This document shows positions 1-7,674 of a stretch of 43,167 bases of DNA, piece after piece. A program made the position numbers and the translations under genes. The stretch comes from an uncultured Sphingopyxis sp. (GTDB lineage Bacteria; Pseudomonadota; Alphaproteobacteria; Sphingomonadales; Sphingomonadaceae). Each line of letters opens with the position of its first letter. Position 1 is the first letter of the stretch. The notes under the pieces are model-generated. The model was not told the origin of the DNA. It saw only the letters and a program-made list of their open reading frames with translations, and made no database searches. The stretch is from positions 1 to 43,167 of the forward strand of contig CAKZIN010000089.1 in the NCBI GenBank assembly GCA_936933955.1. Direction: 5' to 3'.

Positions 1-2713
1 CCGCAGCGTCAGATGTTGCGGCGTCCACTTCCGGTTGCAGGGCCGCTGCCTTGCGTGCGGTGCGGCGGCGCTTGGGCGCAGGCGCTGCGGCTTCCTTTGC
101 CGCGGCTGGCTCGGGCGTCTCTTCGGCGGAAGGCTCGGCGGCGGCTTCGGGTGCAGCCTCCGTTTCGGCTTTCTTGCGCGAGCGGCGCGGTTTCTTCACC
201 GGCTCGGCGACCGCCTCCTCGCTGGCTTCGGTCGGCTGAGCAGCCTCCTCCGCAGCGGGTTCCGCGGCCTTGCGACGTGAGCGCCGCGGCTTGGCGGGCG
301 CTTCAACCAGAGCTTCTTCGGCCACCGGCTCTGCGGGGCCCGCTTCGACCGCATCGGTATCGGGCTCGGTTTGCGCGGCTTCCGAATCGCCCGCGTCACC
401 GGATTCGGACGGCGCGTCCTCGGTGAACTCACCGCGACCCTCGCCGCGGCGGTTGCGACCGCCCCGACGTCCGCGGCGGCGGCGGCGCGGTTCGCGATCG
501 CCCTCGCCATCGTCCGAGCGGACCTCACCCTTGTCCTCTGCCGCATCGGCGTCGTCGTTCGCGTCCCGCTCGGCGGAGCGCGGTTCGTCCGAGTGCTGGT
601 CCTCGCCGTGCTCCTCGCGCGGCGCGCCTTCCTCGTCGCGACGACCACCACGGCGGCGGCGGCGACGACGGCGCGAACGTTCGCCACCCTCGCCGTCGCG
701 CTCGTCACGCGAGCGTTCGCTGCGCTCTTCCTCGTCCTCGGCGTCGTTGTAGCCCTCGTCGGCGTCGAACGCCTCGTCCTCGTCCTCGTCGACGATGCGT
801 TGGAACTGCGGGCGCACGGACGGCGGCGGTCCGCTCGCCTCGACGCTCATGCGAGCGCCTTCCATGTGCCCGTCCGCCTCGACCGCGATCGAGACGCCGT
901 AGCGCTGCTCGATCTCGGTGAGTTCGTAGCGCTTGTGATTGAGGAGGTAGAAGGCCGCTTCCTGGCTCGCGCGCATCAGCAGCTGCGAACCGCGCCCGCG
1001 CGCCGCCTCTTCCTCGAGCATGCGCAGCGCGCCGAGCCCCGACGAGGCGGCGGTGCGGACCAGCCCGGTGCCGTCGCAATGCGGGCACTGGCGGGTCGAT
1101 GCCTCGAGCACGCCGGTGCGCAGCCGCTGACGGCTCATCTCCATCAGGCCGAAGCCCGAGATGCGGCCCAGCTGGATGCGCGCGCGGTCGTGCTTGAGCG
1201 CGTCCTTCATCGCGCGCTCGACCTTCCGGACGTTGCTGTTGGACTCCATGTCGATGAAGTCGATCACCACCAGTCCGGCCATGTCGCGCAGCCGCAGCTG
1301 GCGCGCGACCTCGTAAGCGGCCTCCAGATTGGTGTTGAGCGCGGTCTGCTCGATATTATGCTCGCGCGTCGAGCGGCCGGAGTTGATGTCGATCGACACC
1401 AGCGCCTCGGTCGGATTGATGATCAGGTAGCCGCCCGATTTCAGCGGCACGAGCGGCTGATACATCGCCGACAGCTGATCCTCGACGCCATAACGCTGGA
1501 ACAGTGACACGGGGTCGGCATAGGCCTGCACGCGCTTGGCGTGGCTGGGCATCAGCAGCTTCATGAAGTCCTTGGCGGCGCGGTATCCCTCCTCGCCCTC
1601 CACGATCACGTCGCTGATGTCGCTGTTGTAGATGTCGCGGATCGCGCGCTTGATGAGGTCGCTGTCCGAATGGATCAGCGCCGGCGCGGTCGCGCTCAGC
1701 GTCTTTTCGCGGATTTCGTCCCACAGCCGCGCGAGATAGTCGAAATCGCGACGGATTTCGGGCTTGGTGCGCTCCAGCCCCGCTGTGCGGACGATGCAGC
1801 CCATCGACGGCGGCAGGTTCATCTCGTCGATGATCGACTTCAACCGCTTGCGGTCGGCGCCGTTCGAGATTTTGCGGCTGATCCCGCCGCCGTTGCTCGA
1901 ATTGGGCATCAGCACGCAGTAGCGACCCGCAAGGCTGAGGTAGGTGGTCAGCGCCGCGCCCTTGTTGCCGCGCTCTTCCTTGACGACCTGCACCAGCAGC
2001 ACCTGGCGGCGGCGGATGACGTCCTGGATCTTGTAGCGGCGGTGCCACGAACGACGCGGCGGCGCATCGGCCTCGTTCCGCTCGGAGCGGTCGCCCCGGT
2101 CAGAGCGGTCGCCACGCTCGCCGCGACGCCCGCGCTCCTTGCCCGGGCGACGACGACCGCGCCCGCGGCGGGGGCTTTCGCCATCGCCGGAGCCCTCGTT
2201 CGAGGCTTCGTCCTCGGCGCGGTCCTCGTCCTCGAACGACCCTTCGCCGTCGTTCAGCTCGCGGTCAAAGCCATCGTCGTCGTGATGGTCATCGTCGTCG
2301 CCATGATCGTCGTCGTGCGCATCGAGCGGCACGCCATCCTCGTCGAGCGGCGCGGGGGGAGCGATGTCTTCCACTTCGCCTTCGAGCGATTCCATCTCCT
2401 CCTCGGCGCGCATCGCGGCGGCGGCAGCTTCCGCCTCCTCGCGCAGCAGCGCGTCGCGATCCTCCTTGGGGATCTGGAAATAGTCGGGATGAATTTCGCT
2501 GAAGGCGAGGAACCCGTGGCGATTGCCGCCATATTCGATGAACGCCGCCTGCAGCGACGGTTCGACCCGGGTGACCTTGGCGAGGTAGATATTGCCTTTG
2601 AGCTGCTTGTGCTCGGCGGATTCGAAGTCGAACTCCTCGATCCGGTTACCTTTGACGACCGCGACGCGGGTTTCTTCCCGGTGGCGCGCATCGATCAGCA
2701 TATGCGTGGACAT
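1..2713 (-). CDS. rne: Ribonuclease E, 3' end (C-terminus) cut off by the window edge
   Basis: Endoribonuclease E/G family enzyme that cleaves single-stranded RNA in mRNA turnover and rRNA/tRNA processing and scaffolds the degradosome. About 904 codons are visible and no stop is reached. The start is ATG at 2713 behind GGAG with an 8-nt gap. An S1 domain begins near residue 37 (NIYLAKVTRVEPSLQAAFIEYG), is interrupted at about residues 82-225 by an Asp/Glu/His-rich then Arg/Gly-rich insert, and resumes at VQVVKEERGNKGAALTT. The DNase I-like catalytic part follows (VSIDINSGRSTR, then VVIDFMDM, the two acidic motifs), then the zinc-link CPHC at residues 543-546. Beyond about residue 610 the protein is low-complexity acidic and Arg/Ala/Pro-rich, as expected of a degradosome scaffold tail. 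S1 inserts are known in alphaproteobacterial RNase E. The family assignment is certain; the tail length is unknown. Confidence 0.96.
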   Translation of the reverse strand, partial: MSTHMLIDARHREETRVAVVKGNRIEEFDFESAEHKQLKGNIYLAKVTRVEPSLQAAFIEYGGNRHGFLAFSEIHPDYFQIPKEDRDALLREEAEAAAAAMRAEEEMESLEGEVEDIAPPAPLDEDGVPLDAHDDDHGDDDDHHDDDGFDRELNDGEGSFEDEDRAEDEASNEGSGDGESPRRGRGRRRPGKERGRRGERGDRSDRGDRSERNEADAPPRRSWHRRYKIQDVIRRRQVLLVQVVKEERGNKGAALTTYLSLAGRYCVLMPNSSNGGGISRKISNGADRKRLKSIIDEMNLPPSMGCIVRTAGLERTKPEIRRDFDYLARLWDEIREKTLSATAPALIHSDSDLIKRAIRDIYNSDISDVIVEGEEGYRAAKDFMKLLMPSHAKRVQAYADPVSLFQRYGVEDQLSAMYQPLVPLKSGGYLIINPTEALVSIDINSGRSTREHNIEQTALNTNLEAAYEVARQLRLRDMAGLVVIDFIDMESNSNVRKVERAMKDALKHDRARIQLGRISGFGLMEMSRQRLRTGVLEASTRQCPHCDGTGLVRTAASSGLGALRMLEEEAARGRGSQLLMRASQEAAFYLLNHKRYELTEIEQRYGVSIAVEADGHMEGARMSVEASGPPPSVRPQFQRIVDEDEDEAFDADEGYNDAEDEEERSERSRDERDGEGGERSRRRRRRRRGGRRDEEGAPREEHGEDQHSDEPRSAERDANDDADAAEDKGEVRSDDGEGDREPRRRRRGRRGGRNRRGEGRGEFTEDAPSESGDAGDSEAAQTEPDTDAVEAGPAEPVAEEALVEAPAKPRRSRRKAAEPAAEEAAQPTEASEEAVAEPVKKPRRSRKKAETEAAPEAAAEPSAEETPEPAAAKEAAAPAPKRRRTARKAAALQPEVDAATSDAA

Positions 2714-3144
2714 TTAGTATACTCCGGGCGCCGCCGCGCGAACGAAGCCGTTCGCCGCCGCTGGCGCGCAATGTGGCGAGCGTGCGAGGCGGGGAAATCC
2801 GCGCCGCTGTGCCCGATCGGGTGAGGGAAAGGTGCAGGCCCGCTGCTGCGATGTGCGCCGCTGCACTCGGCCCCGTCGGGCAGTGCAGGCTGGCGGAAGG
2901 CATCGGCATCGACGTGGGCGCACCCGGTGACAGGACCGCCGGAGGGAGAGGCCGCGGAAAAGCTCCACATGCCGAACGCGCCGTGCGATCAAACTCGAAA
3001 AATGCCGCGGAGAAAGCGCGCTTGCGCCGCCGCGACGCCGAAGCTGCTAGCAGCGCGCCGGGGTGGCGGCAAGGGCGCCCGCCAAACGACGCTCAGCCTC
3101 GCAAACTCCACCGCAGCGCTTGACGAGACCGCCGCCCCCTCGCC
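2714..3144. other. Divergent rne/thrS intergenic region (431 bp)
   Basis: No credible gene is visible on either strand; the short open frames here lack recognisable protein features. The region must hold the two divergent promoters and probably a long rne leader, as is typical for RNase E. Next to the rne start lie an 8-bp palindrome AGTATACT (2716-2723) and the GGAG ribosome site. A perfect 12-bp palindrome GCTGCTAGCAGC lies at 3043-3054, about 90-115 bp before thrS. I could not identify convincing -35/-10 pairs or a known riboswitch. Confidence 0.5.
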
Positions 3145-5190
3145 ATGCGCTCGCGCATGTCTCTCATGTTCAAGATCAGCCTTCCCGACGGTTCCGTGCG
3201 CGAGATGCCGGAGGGGTCGACCCCCGCCGATGTCGCCGCGGCGATCGGCCCCGGCCTTGCCAAGGCGGCGATCGCCGCGCGCGTTGATGGCGAGCTGCGC
3301 GACATCACCCGCCCGTTCGAAGGCGACGCGACCCTCGCGCTTGTCACGATGCGCGATGAGGCGGATGCGCTTGAACTCGCACGGCATGACTTTGCGCACG
3401 TGCTGGCGGAGGCGGTGCAGCACCTGCATCCCGGCACGCAGATCACCTTCGGTCCGGCGACCGAGGATGGTTTCTACTACGACTTCGCCCCCGCCCCCGG
3501 ACGCGGCATGTTCACCGAGGACGACCTCCCCGCGATCGAGGCGGAGATGCGCCGCATCATCGCCGAGGACAAACCGCTCCGCCGCGAGGTGTGGGACCGC
3601 GAAGACCTGATCGCCAAATGGCGCGCGCAGGGCGAGACCTTCAAGGCGGAGTGGGTCGCCGAACTGCCGCAGGATAGCGAGATTACCGTCTATCATTCGG
3701 GCGACGGCTGGTACGACCTCTGCCGCGGGCCGCACATGGCCTCCACCGGCAAGCTCGACCCGAACGCCTTCAAGCTGACGCGCGTGTCGGGCGCCTACTG
3801 GCGCGGCGACCAGAACAACGCGATGCTGAGCCGCATCTACGGCACCGGCTGGCTCAACAAGAAGCAGCTCGACGCGCACCTCCACCGGCTGGAGGAGGCG
3901 GCCAAGCGCGACCACCGCAAGCTCGGCGCAGAGATGGACCTGTTCCACCTTCAACAGGAGGCGCACGGGTCGGTGTTCTGGCACCCCAACGGTTTTACTA
4001 TCTGGCGCCAGCTTGAAGCCTATATGCGCCGCGCGATCGACGCGGCTGGCTATCAGGAAGTGAAAACCCCGCAGGTGATGGACGCGCGCCAGTGGGAGCA
4101 GTCGGGCCACTGGGGCAAATATCGCGAGAATATGTTCGTCATCCCCGACGAGGTGCCGAACATTGCCGACGAGGGGCCGATCGTCAGCCACGACGCCGAC
4201 TGGATGGCATTGAAGCCAATGAACTGCCCGGCGCACGTCCTGATCTTCCGCCAGGGCATCAAGAGCTACCGCGACCTGCCGCTGCGGCTTTACGAGAACG
4301 GTTGCTGCCACCGCAACGAACCGCACGGCGCGCTGCACGGGCTGATGCGCGTGCGCCAGTTCACGCAGGACGACGCGCACATTTTTTGCCGCGAGGATCA
4401 GATCGTCGAGGAGGTGCAGGCGTTCTGCGCGCTCGCCGACCGCATCTACCGCAACTTCGGCTTCACCTACTCGATCAAGCTCGCGCTGCGGCCCGAGAAG
4501 CGGTTCGGCTCCGACGCCGACTGGGACAAGGCGGAGAGCGAGCTGCGCGACGCGGTGCATCGCGCTGGCCTCGCGACGGCGGAATATGGCTGGGAGGAAT
4601 TGCCGGGCGAAGGCGCTTTCTACGCGCCCAAGCTCGAATGGCACCTCACCGACGCGATCGGGCGGACGTGGCAGGTCGGCACCATCCAGTCCGACCGCGT
4701 GCTGCCCGAACGGCTCGACGCGAGCTACATCGGCGAGGATGGCGAGCGGCATCGCCCGGTGATGCTGCACCGCGCGATCTTTGGCAGCTATGAACGCTTC
4801 ATCGGCATCCTGATCGAGCATTTCGCCGGGCGCCTGCCGACCTGGCTCGCGCCGACCCAGGCTGTGGTTGCGACGATCGTCAGCGATGCGGACGCTTACG
4901 CGCGTCAGGTGGAGGGCAAGCTGCGCGCCGCGGGCATCCGCGTCGACACCGACCTGCGCAACGAAAAGATCAACTACAAGGTGCGCGAACACAGCCTCGC
5001 CAAGGTCCCGCAGCTGCTCGTCGTGGGCAAGCGCGAGGCCGAAGAAGGCACCGTCGCGCTGCGCACTCTGGGGCGCGAGGGCCAGCGGATGATGCCGCTC
5101 GATGAAGCGATCGCGCTGCTGCGTGAGGAAGCTACTGCGCCCGACCTGCGTTGGGCAGGTGAGACAAATGCAGAGGGAGAGACTGCATGA
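3145..5190 (+). CDS. thrS: Threonyl-tRNA synthetase
   Basis: Class II aminoacyl-tRNA synthetase that charges tRNA-Thr in the cytoplasm. At 681 residues it is full length. The order is: TGS domain (about 9-70), editing domain with HxxxH (HDFAH, 81-85) and the downstream Cys motif DLCRGPH (191-197), the catalytic core, and a C-terminal anticodon-binding domain (about 570-665). The zinc ligands typical of ThrS are present: Cys361 in MNCPAH, His412 in DDAHIF, and the His in MLHRAIFGS. Motif 2 is the CCHRNEPHGALHG stretch. Starts at 3145, 3157 and 3169 are all in frame; MFKISLPDG at 3169 is the most family-like N-terminus, and no strong ribosome site decides between them. The stop overlaps the next start (ATGA), so thrS and the DUF305 gene are translationally coupled. 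Confidence 0.97.
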   Translation: MRSRMSLMFKISLPDGSVREMPEGSTPADVAAAIGPGLAKAAIAARVDGELRDITRPFEGDATLALVTMRDEADALELARHDFAHVLAEAVQHLHPGTQITFGPATEDGFYYDFAPAPGRGMFTEDDLPAIEAEMRRIIAEDKPLRREVWDREDLIAKWRAQGETFKAEWVAELPQDSEITVYHSGDGWYDLCRGPHMASTGKLDPNAFKLTRVSGAYWRGDQNNAMLSRIYGTGWLNKKQLDAHLHRLEEAAKRDHRKLGAEMDLFHLQQEAHGSVFWHPNGFTIWRQLEAYMRRAIDAAGYQEVKTPQVMDARQWEQSGHWGKYRENMFVIPDEVPNIADEGPIVSHDADWMALKPMNCPAHVLIFRQGIKSYRDLPLRLYENGCCHRNEPHGALHGLMRVRQFTQDDAHIFCREDQIVEEVQAFCALADRIYRNFGFTYSIKLALRPEKRFGSDADWDKAESELRDAVHRAGLATAEYGWEELPGEGAFYAPKLEWHLTDAIGRTWQVGTIQSDRVLPERLDASYIGEDGERHRPVMLHRAIFGSYERFIGILIEHFAGRLPTWLAPTQAVVATIVSDADAYARQVEGKLRAAGIRVDTDLRNEKINYKVREHSLAKVPQLLVVGKREAEEGTVALRTLGREGQRMMPLDEAIALLREEATAPDLRWAGETNAEGETA

Positions 5191-5732
5191 CGATCCGCAC
5201 ATTGATCTTCGTCGGCGTGGCCGGCCTGGCGCTGACGGGCTGCGACATCCAGCGCGGCACCGACACGACGACCACCACGGAGACCAGCACCACGACCGCT
5301 CCGGCGGAGTCGACGGTCGCCTCGAGCGATCCCACCGCGCCTTCGCCGACGCCTGATGCAGTGCGGGTCACCACCGGCGCGGATGAGGCGACGGAGGCGA
5401 TGACCCCGGCGCAGCTCGCCTACACCGACGCCAACAACCGCATGCACCGCGCGATGGGGGAGGTGCCCGCCGATGCCGACGTCGCCTTCATGCAAGGGAT
5501 GATCCCGCACCATCAGGGCGCGGTGGACATGGCACGCGTCGCGCTCGTCTACGGCAAGGACCCGGAGGTGCGCGCGCTCGCCCAGCGGGTGATCGAAAGT
5601 CAGGAGGCAGAGATTGCCGACATGCGGCGCTGGATGCAGCGGCGCGGCGCGGGGGGCGGCAACGTCGGTTCAGCGCCGACCGCTCCAGCGGCCACGACGC
5701 CGGCAACCGATCAAGCGGCGATGGGTCACTAA
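5187..5732 (+). CDS. DUF305 family lipoprotein
   Basis: Predicted periplasmic or membrane-anchored lipoprotein of 181 residues. The N-terminus carries a signal peptide with lipobox LTGC, so Cys18 would be the lipidated residue. A Thr/Ser-rich linker (about 24-65) follows. The DUF305 helical domain (about 75-155) contains the hallmark FMQGMIPHHQGAVDMA and later EAEIADMRRWM. Known family members such as cyanobacterial CopM bind copper through Met/His residues, so a metal-binding role is plausible but inferred. The start is preceded by AGGGAGAG. It overlaps the thrS stop by 4 bp, an unusual partner for thrS. Its stop codon overlaps the stop of the convergent Wzz-like gene. Confidence 0.88.
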   Translation: MTIRTLIFVGVAGLALTGCDIQRGTDTTTTTETSTTTAPAESTVASSDPTAPSPTPDAVRVTTGADEATEAMTPAQLAYTDANNRMHRAMGEVPADADVAFMQGMIPHHQGAVDMARVALVYGKDPEVRALAQRVIESQEAEIADMRRWMQRRGAGGGNVGSAPTAPAATTPATDQAAMGH

Positions 5733-6838
5733 TCGCTCCGCAGCGGCCGCAGTCTGGCAAGGAGCCATAGCGCGGCCCCGAGACAAGCGCCAATCAGCGC
5801 GTAAAGCAGACGCTCCCCCCGCAATGGCGAGGCGGGCGGGGTGGCCGCCTCTACGACCGACAGCGGAGGCGGGGTGAGCGCTCGCGCCGAAGCCTCGTCG
5901 CGGGCGCGGCGCATGGTGTCGAGGCGCGCCTGATCACTGGCAGCTTGGCGGGCGGCCTCCTGCGCCTCGCTGGCTGCGCTGGAACTCGCGGCGGTCGCCT
6001 GCGCGAGTTGTTCGCGCAGGTCGCGCTCATCCTGCTCGGCTTCGCGCAGCGCGGTCTGAACCGCGTCTCGCCTTTCTTTAACGAGCGTCCTACCTTCCGC
6101 GCGCAGACTGTCGACCCGACCCTGTGCGGCCCGCGCGCTGGGGTAGTCAGCCCCGTACCGCGCGACGATCCCGGCATGTTCGGCGGCCGCGATCGCTTGC
6201 TGCGCCCGCATCTCGGCCGGGACGACCGCGTCCTCGCTGAAGGTGGCCGCCGCCTGTTCCGCGGAGAGACGGCGCGAGGTGGCGGCGCTGAGCTGCTCGG
6301 CCAGACGCGCTTCGTTGCTGGCACCCTCCGGCGCTGGCGCAGGGGTAGAGCGCGCGGCCATGCGCATCTCCAGCGCGCGGATCTGGCGATCGAGCTCCGC
6401 CCGCGCCGGTCCGCCGCTCGCCAGCTGGAGGTCGGCGCGAAAAGCGACATAGGCCGACGCCCAATCGTTGGCGAGCCGCGCCGCCTCCTGTGCGCTCGAC
6501 GCGCGGGCGAGAAGCACGAGCCGACCGCCACGCGTCTGCCTGACGCGCAGTTCCAGCGGCGTCGCGCCACGCCGCGACCCGCCCCGCTCAACGCGCGCAA
6601 GCAATGCTCGGCTGAGCAGGAGTTCGCGTTCGGTGGCGAGCGTGGTGGGGTCAGGCGTCGCACGCACGCCCTTGGCTCCAGGCGTCGCCGGGGGCGCGAG
6701 CGTCGCCGCAGCTTCGAAGGTCGGGGCATTGCTGCGCGCCAGCAGATACCCACCCCCCGCACCCGCTACCATCGCCATGGAAAGTGCGATCAGCGGTCGC
6801 GATCTGAGGCGCGTGTGGATGTAGCGAAGGCGTGGCAT
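5729..6838 (-). CDS. Wzz/GumC-like inner-membrane coiled-coil protein
   Basis: A 369-residue protein with the topology of polysaccharide co-polymerases. It has a short cytoplasmic N-terminus, a first membrane segment near residues 17-36 (ALSMAMVAGAGGGYLLA), a long Ala/Glu/Arg/Gln-rich periplasmic part with predicted coiled coil (about 150-310), and a second membrane segment near 345-363 followed by RLRPLRSD. The segment around ATPDPTTLATERELLLSRALLARV resembles the Wzz domain. No BY-kinase domain, glycosyltransferase or polymerase gene is adjacent, so a role in capsule or exopolysaccharide chain length is inference only. It lies 48 bp downstream of the tetR-type gene on the same strand and may be cotranscribed. 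No good ribosome site precedes 6838, so the start is uncertain. Confidence 0.6.
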   Translation of the reverse strand: MPRLRYIHTRLRSRPLIALSMAMVAGAGGGYLLARSNAPTFEAAATLAPPATPGAKGVRATPDPTTLATERELLLSRALLARVERGGSRRGATPLELRVRQTRGGRLVLLARASSAQEAARLANDWASAYVAFRADLQLASGGPARAELDRQIRALEMRMAARSTPAPAPEGASNEARLAEQLSAATSRRLSAEQAAATFSEDAVVPAEMRAQQAIAAAEHAGIVARYGADYPSARAAQGRVDSLRAEGRTLVKERRDAVQTALREAEQDERDLREQLAQATAASSSAASEAQEAARQAASDQARLDTMRRARDEASARALTPPPLSVVEAATPPASPLRGERLLYALIGACLGAALWLLARLRPLRSD

Positions 6839-6886
6839 GGCGATTCGAGCGACGGCGCTATCGTGCGTCCATCGCCCGCTGCCAAG

Positions 6887-7519
6887 TCAGCGGCGCTTCA
6901 GCCCTTCCGCGAGCAGCCGGTTGGCGCGCGCCGCGACCGCTGACAGGTTGGCATCCTGCTCCCATCGGCCATAGCGCAGGCCGAGGAACACGTTCATCCC
7001 CATATAGGCCCATGCCTCGACCTCGCCGAGGTCGCCACGCATCGCGCCCGCTTCCCCGCCGCGGCGCAGGCGTTCGGCAATACGCTGCGCGGTGCGTTCA
7101 TAGTGGAGGCGAAAAGCGTCGGGTTCGACGAATTCGGCTTCGTCGATGATGCGGTAGAGCTCGTTGTGCTCGCGCGCGAAGTGGAGGAACGCTTCGAGCG
7201 CGCGTCGTTCGGCGTCGATCGGGTCCGTTCCCTTGGCGATCGCCGGGGCGACATGGTCGCGCACTCGCCCAGACATATCCTCCACCAGCGCACGAAAGAT
7301 CGCGGCCTTATTGGCGAAGTAGTTGTAGAAGCTGCCGAGCGCGGTTCCGGCGCGGCCACTGATGCCGCTGATGGAACCTTCGTGAAAACCCTTTTCCCCG
7401 AACTCCCGCGCCGCGGCGTCGATGAGCCGCGCGCGCGTGCGCTCGCCCCGGGCCGTGCGCGGAGGCGGTGGCGCGTCGCTGTCGGAGCTAGGTCTCGGCT
7501 GGCGTCCGTCGATTTCCAC
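6887..7519 (-). CDS. TetR/AcrR family transcriptional regulator
   Basis: A 210-residue TetR-type repressor. After a disordered Pro/Ser/Asp-rich N-terminus (1-20), the helix-turn-helix domain runs about 25-75: RLIDAAAREFGEKGFHEGSISGISGRAG, then SFYNYFANKAAIFRALV, a classic recognition-helix signature. The remainder is the all-helical ligand-binding and dimerisation domain. The start is GTG at 7519, supported by AGGGGG immediately upstream; no ATG lies close by in frame. It is divergent from the TonB-dependent receptor across a 155-bp region holding an inverted repeat, which suggests that it controls the receptor, itself and perhaps the Wzz-like gene. The ligand is unknown. Confidence 0.92.
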   Translation of the reverse strand: MEIDGRQPRPSSDSDAPPPPRTARGERTRARLIDAAAREFGEKGFHEGSISGISGRAGTALGSFYNYFANKAAIFRALVEDMSGRVRDHVAPAIAKGTDPIDAERRALEAFLHFAREHNELYRIIDEAEFVEPDAFRLHYERTAQRIAERLRRGGEAGAMRGDLGEVEAWAYMGMNVFLGLRYGRWEQDANLSAVAARANRLLAEGLKRR

Positions 7520-7559
7520 GCAACCCCCTGTGGCACCAGAAACACTTATATCGTCCGCC

Positions 7560-7584
7560 GGAACGGTCCACCGAAGTTCGAGTT
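7560..7584 (+). promoter_or_regulatory. Possible EcfG-like promoter before the TonB receptor (weak)
   Basis: GGAAC at 7560-7564 is followed after 17 nt by GTT at 7582-7584. This matches the alphaproteobacterial general-stress sigma factor pattern GGAAC-N16-CGTT except that A replaces the C. It lies about 90 bp before the receptor start on the correct strand. The motif is short, and the candidate TetR operator overlaps its -10 end. Confidence 0.3.
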
Positions 7585-7600
7585 GAAACCTGGTTCACCT
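7581..7600. promoter_or_regulatory. Imperfect 20-bp inverted repeat, candidate TetR operator
   Basis: The segment AGTTGAAACCTGGTTCACCT pairs at 8 of 10 symmetric positions (AG.TGAA.C..G.TTCA.CT). Its size and position in the divergent tetR/TonB-receptor spacer fit a TetR-family operator. Two nearby near-identical copies of CGAAGTTC (from 7572 and 7619) flank it. Binding is inferred, not shown. Confidence 0.45.
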
Positions 7601-7674
7601 TTCACTACGAACCTCTCCATCGAAGTTCAAGGGGTAGGGGCGCGACGACGCTCCACCTGATTGGGAGATGGTGG

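Noticed and set aside
371..2824. Long open frames on the + strand opposite rne (378 and 427 codons)
   Set aside because: Mirror frames of a high-GC gene. RNase E on the minus strand has unmistakable motifs, and the antisense translations have no recognisable domains.
2989..5202. 737-codon minus-strand frame opposite thrS
   Set aside because: Codon-bias artefact. ThrS fills the plus strand with conserved motifs; the antisense product is low-complexity (LRRALAHV-type) with no family features.
5227..5330. Simple-sequence repeat (ACC/ACG) in the DUF305 gene as a phase-variation tract
   Set aside because: It encodes an ordinary Thr-rich linker with mixed codons, and the unit is three bases so length changes would stay in frame.
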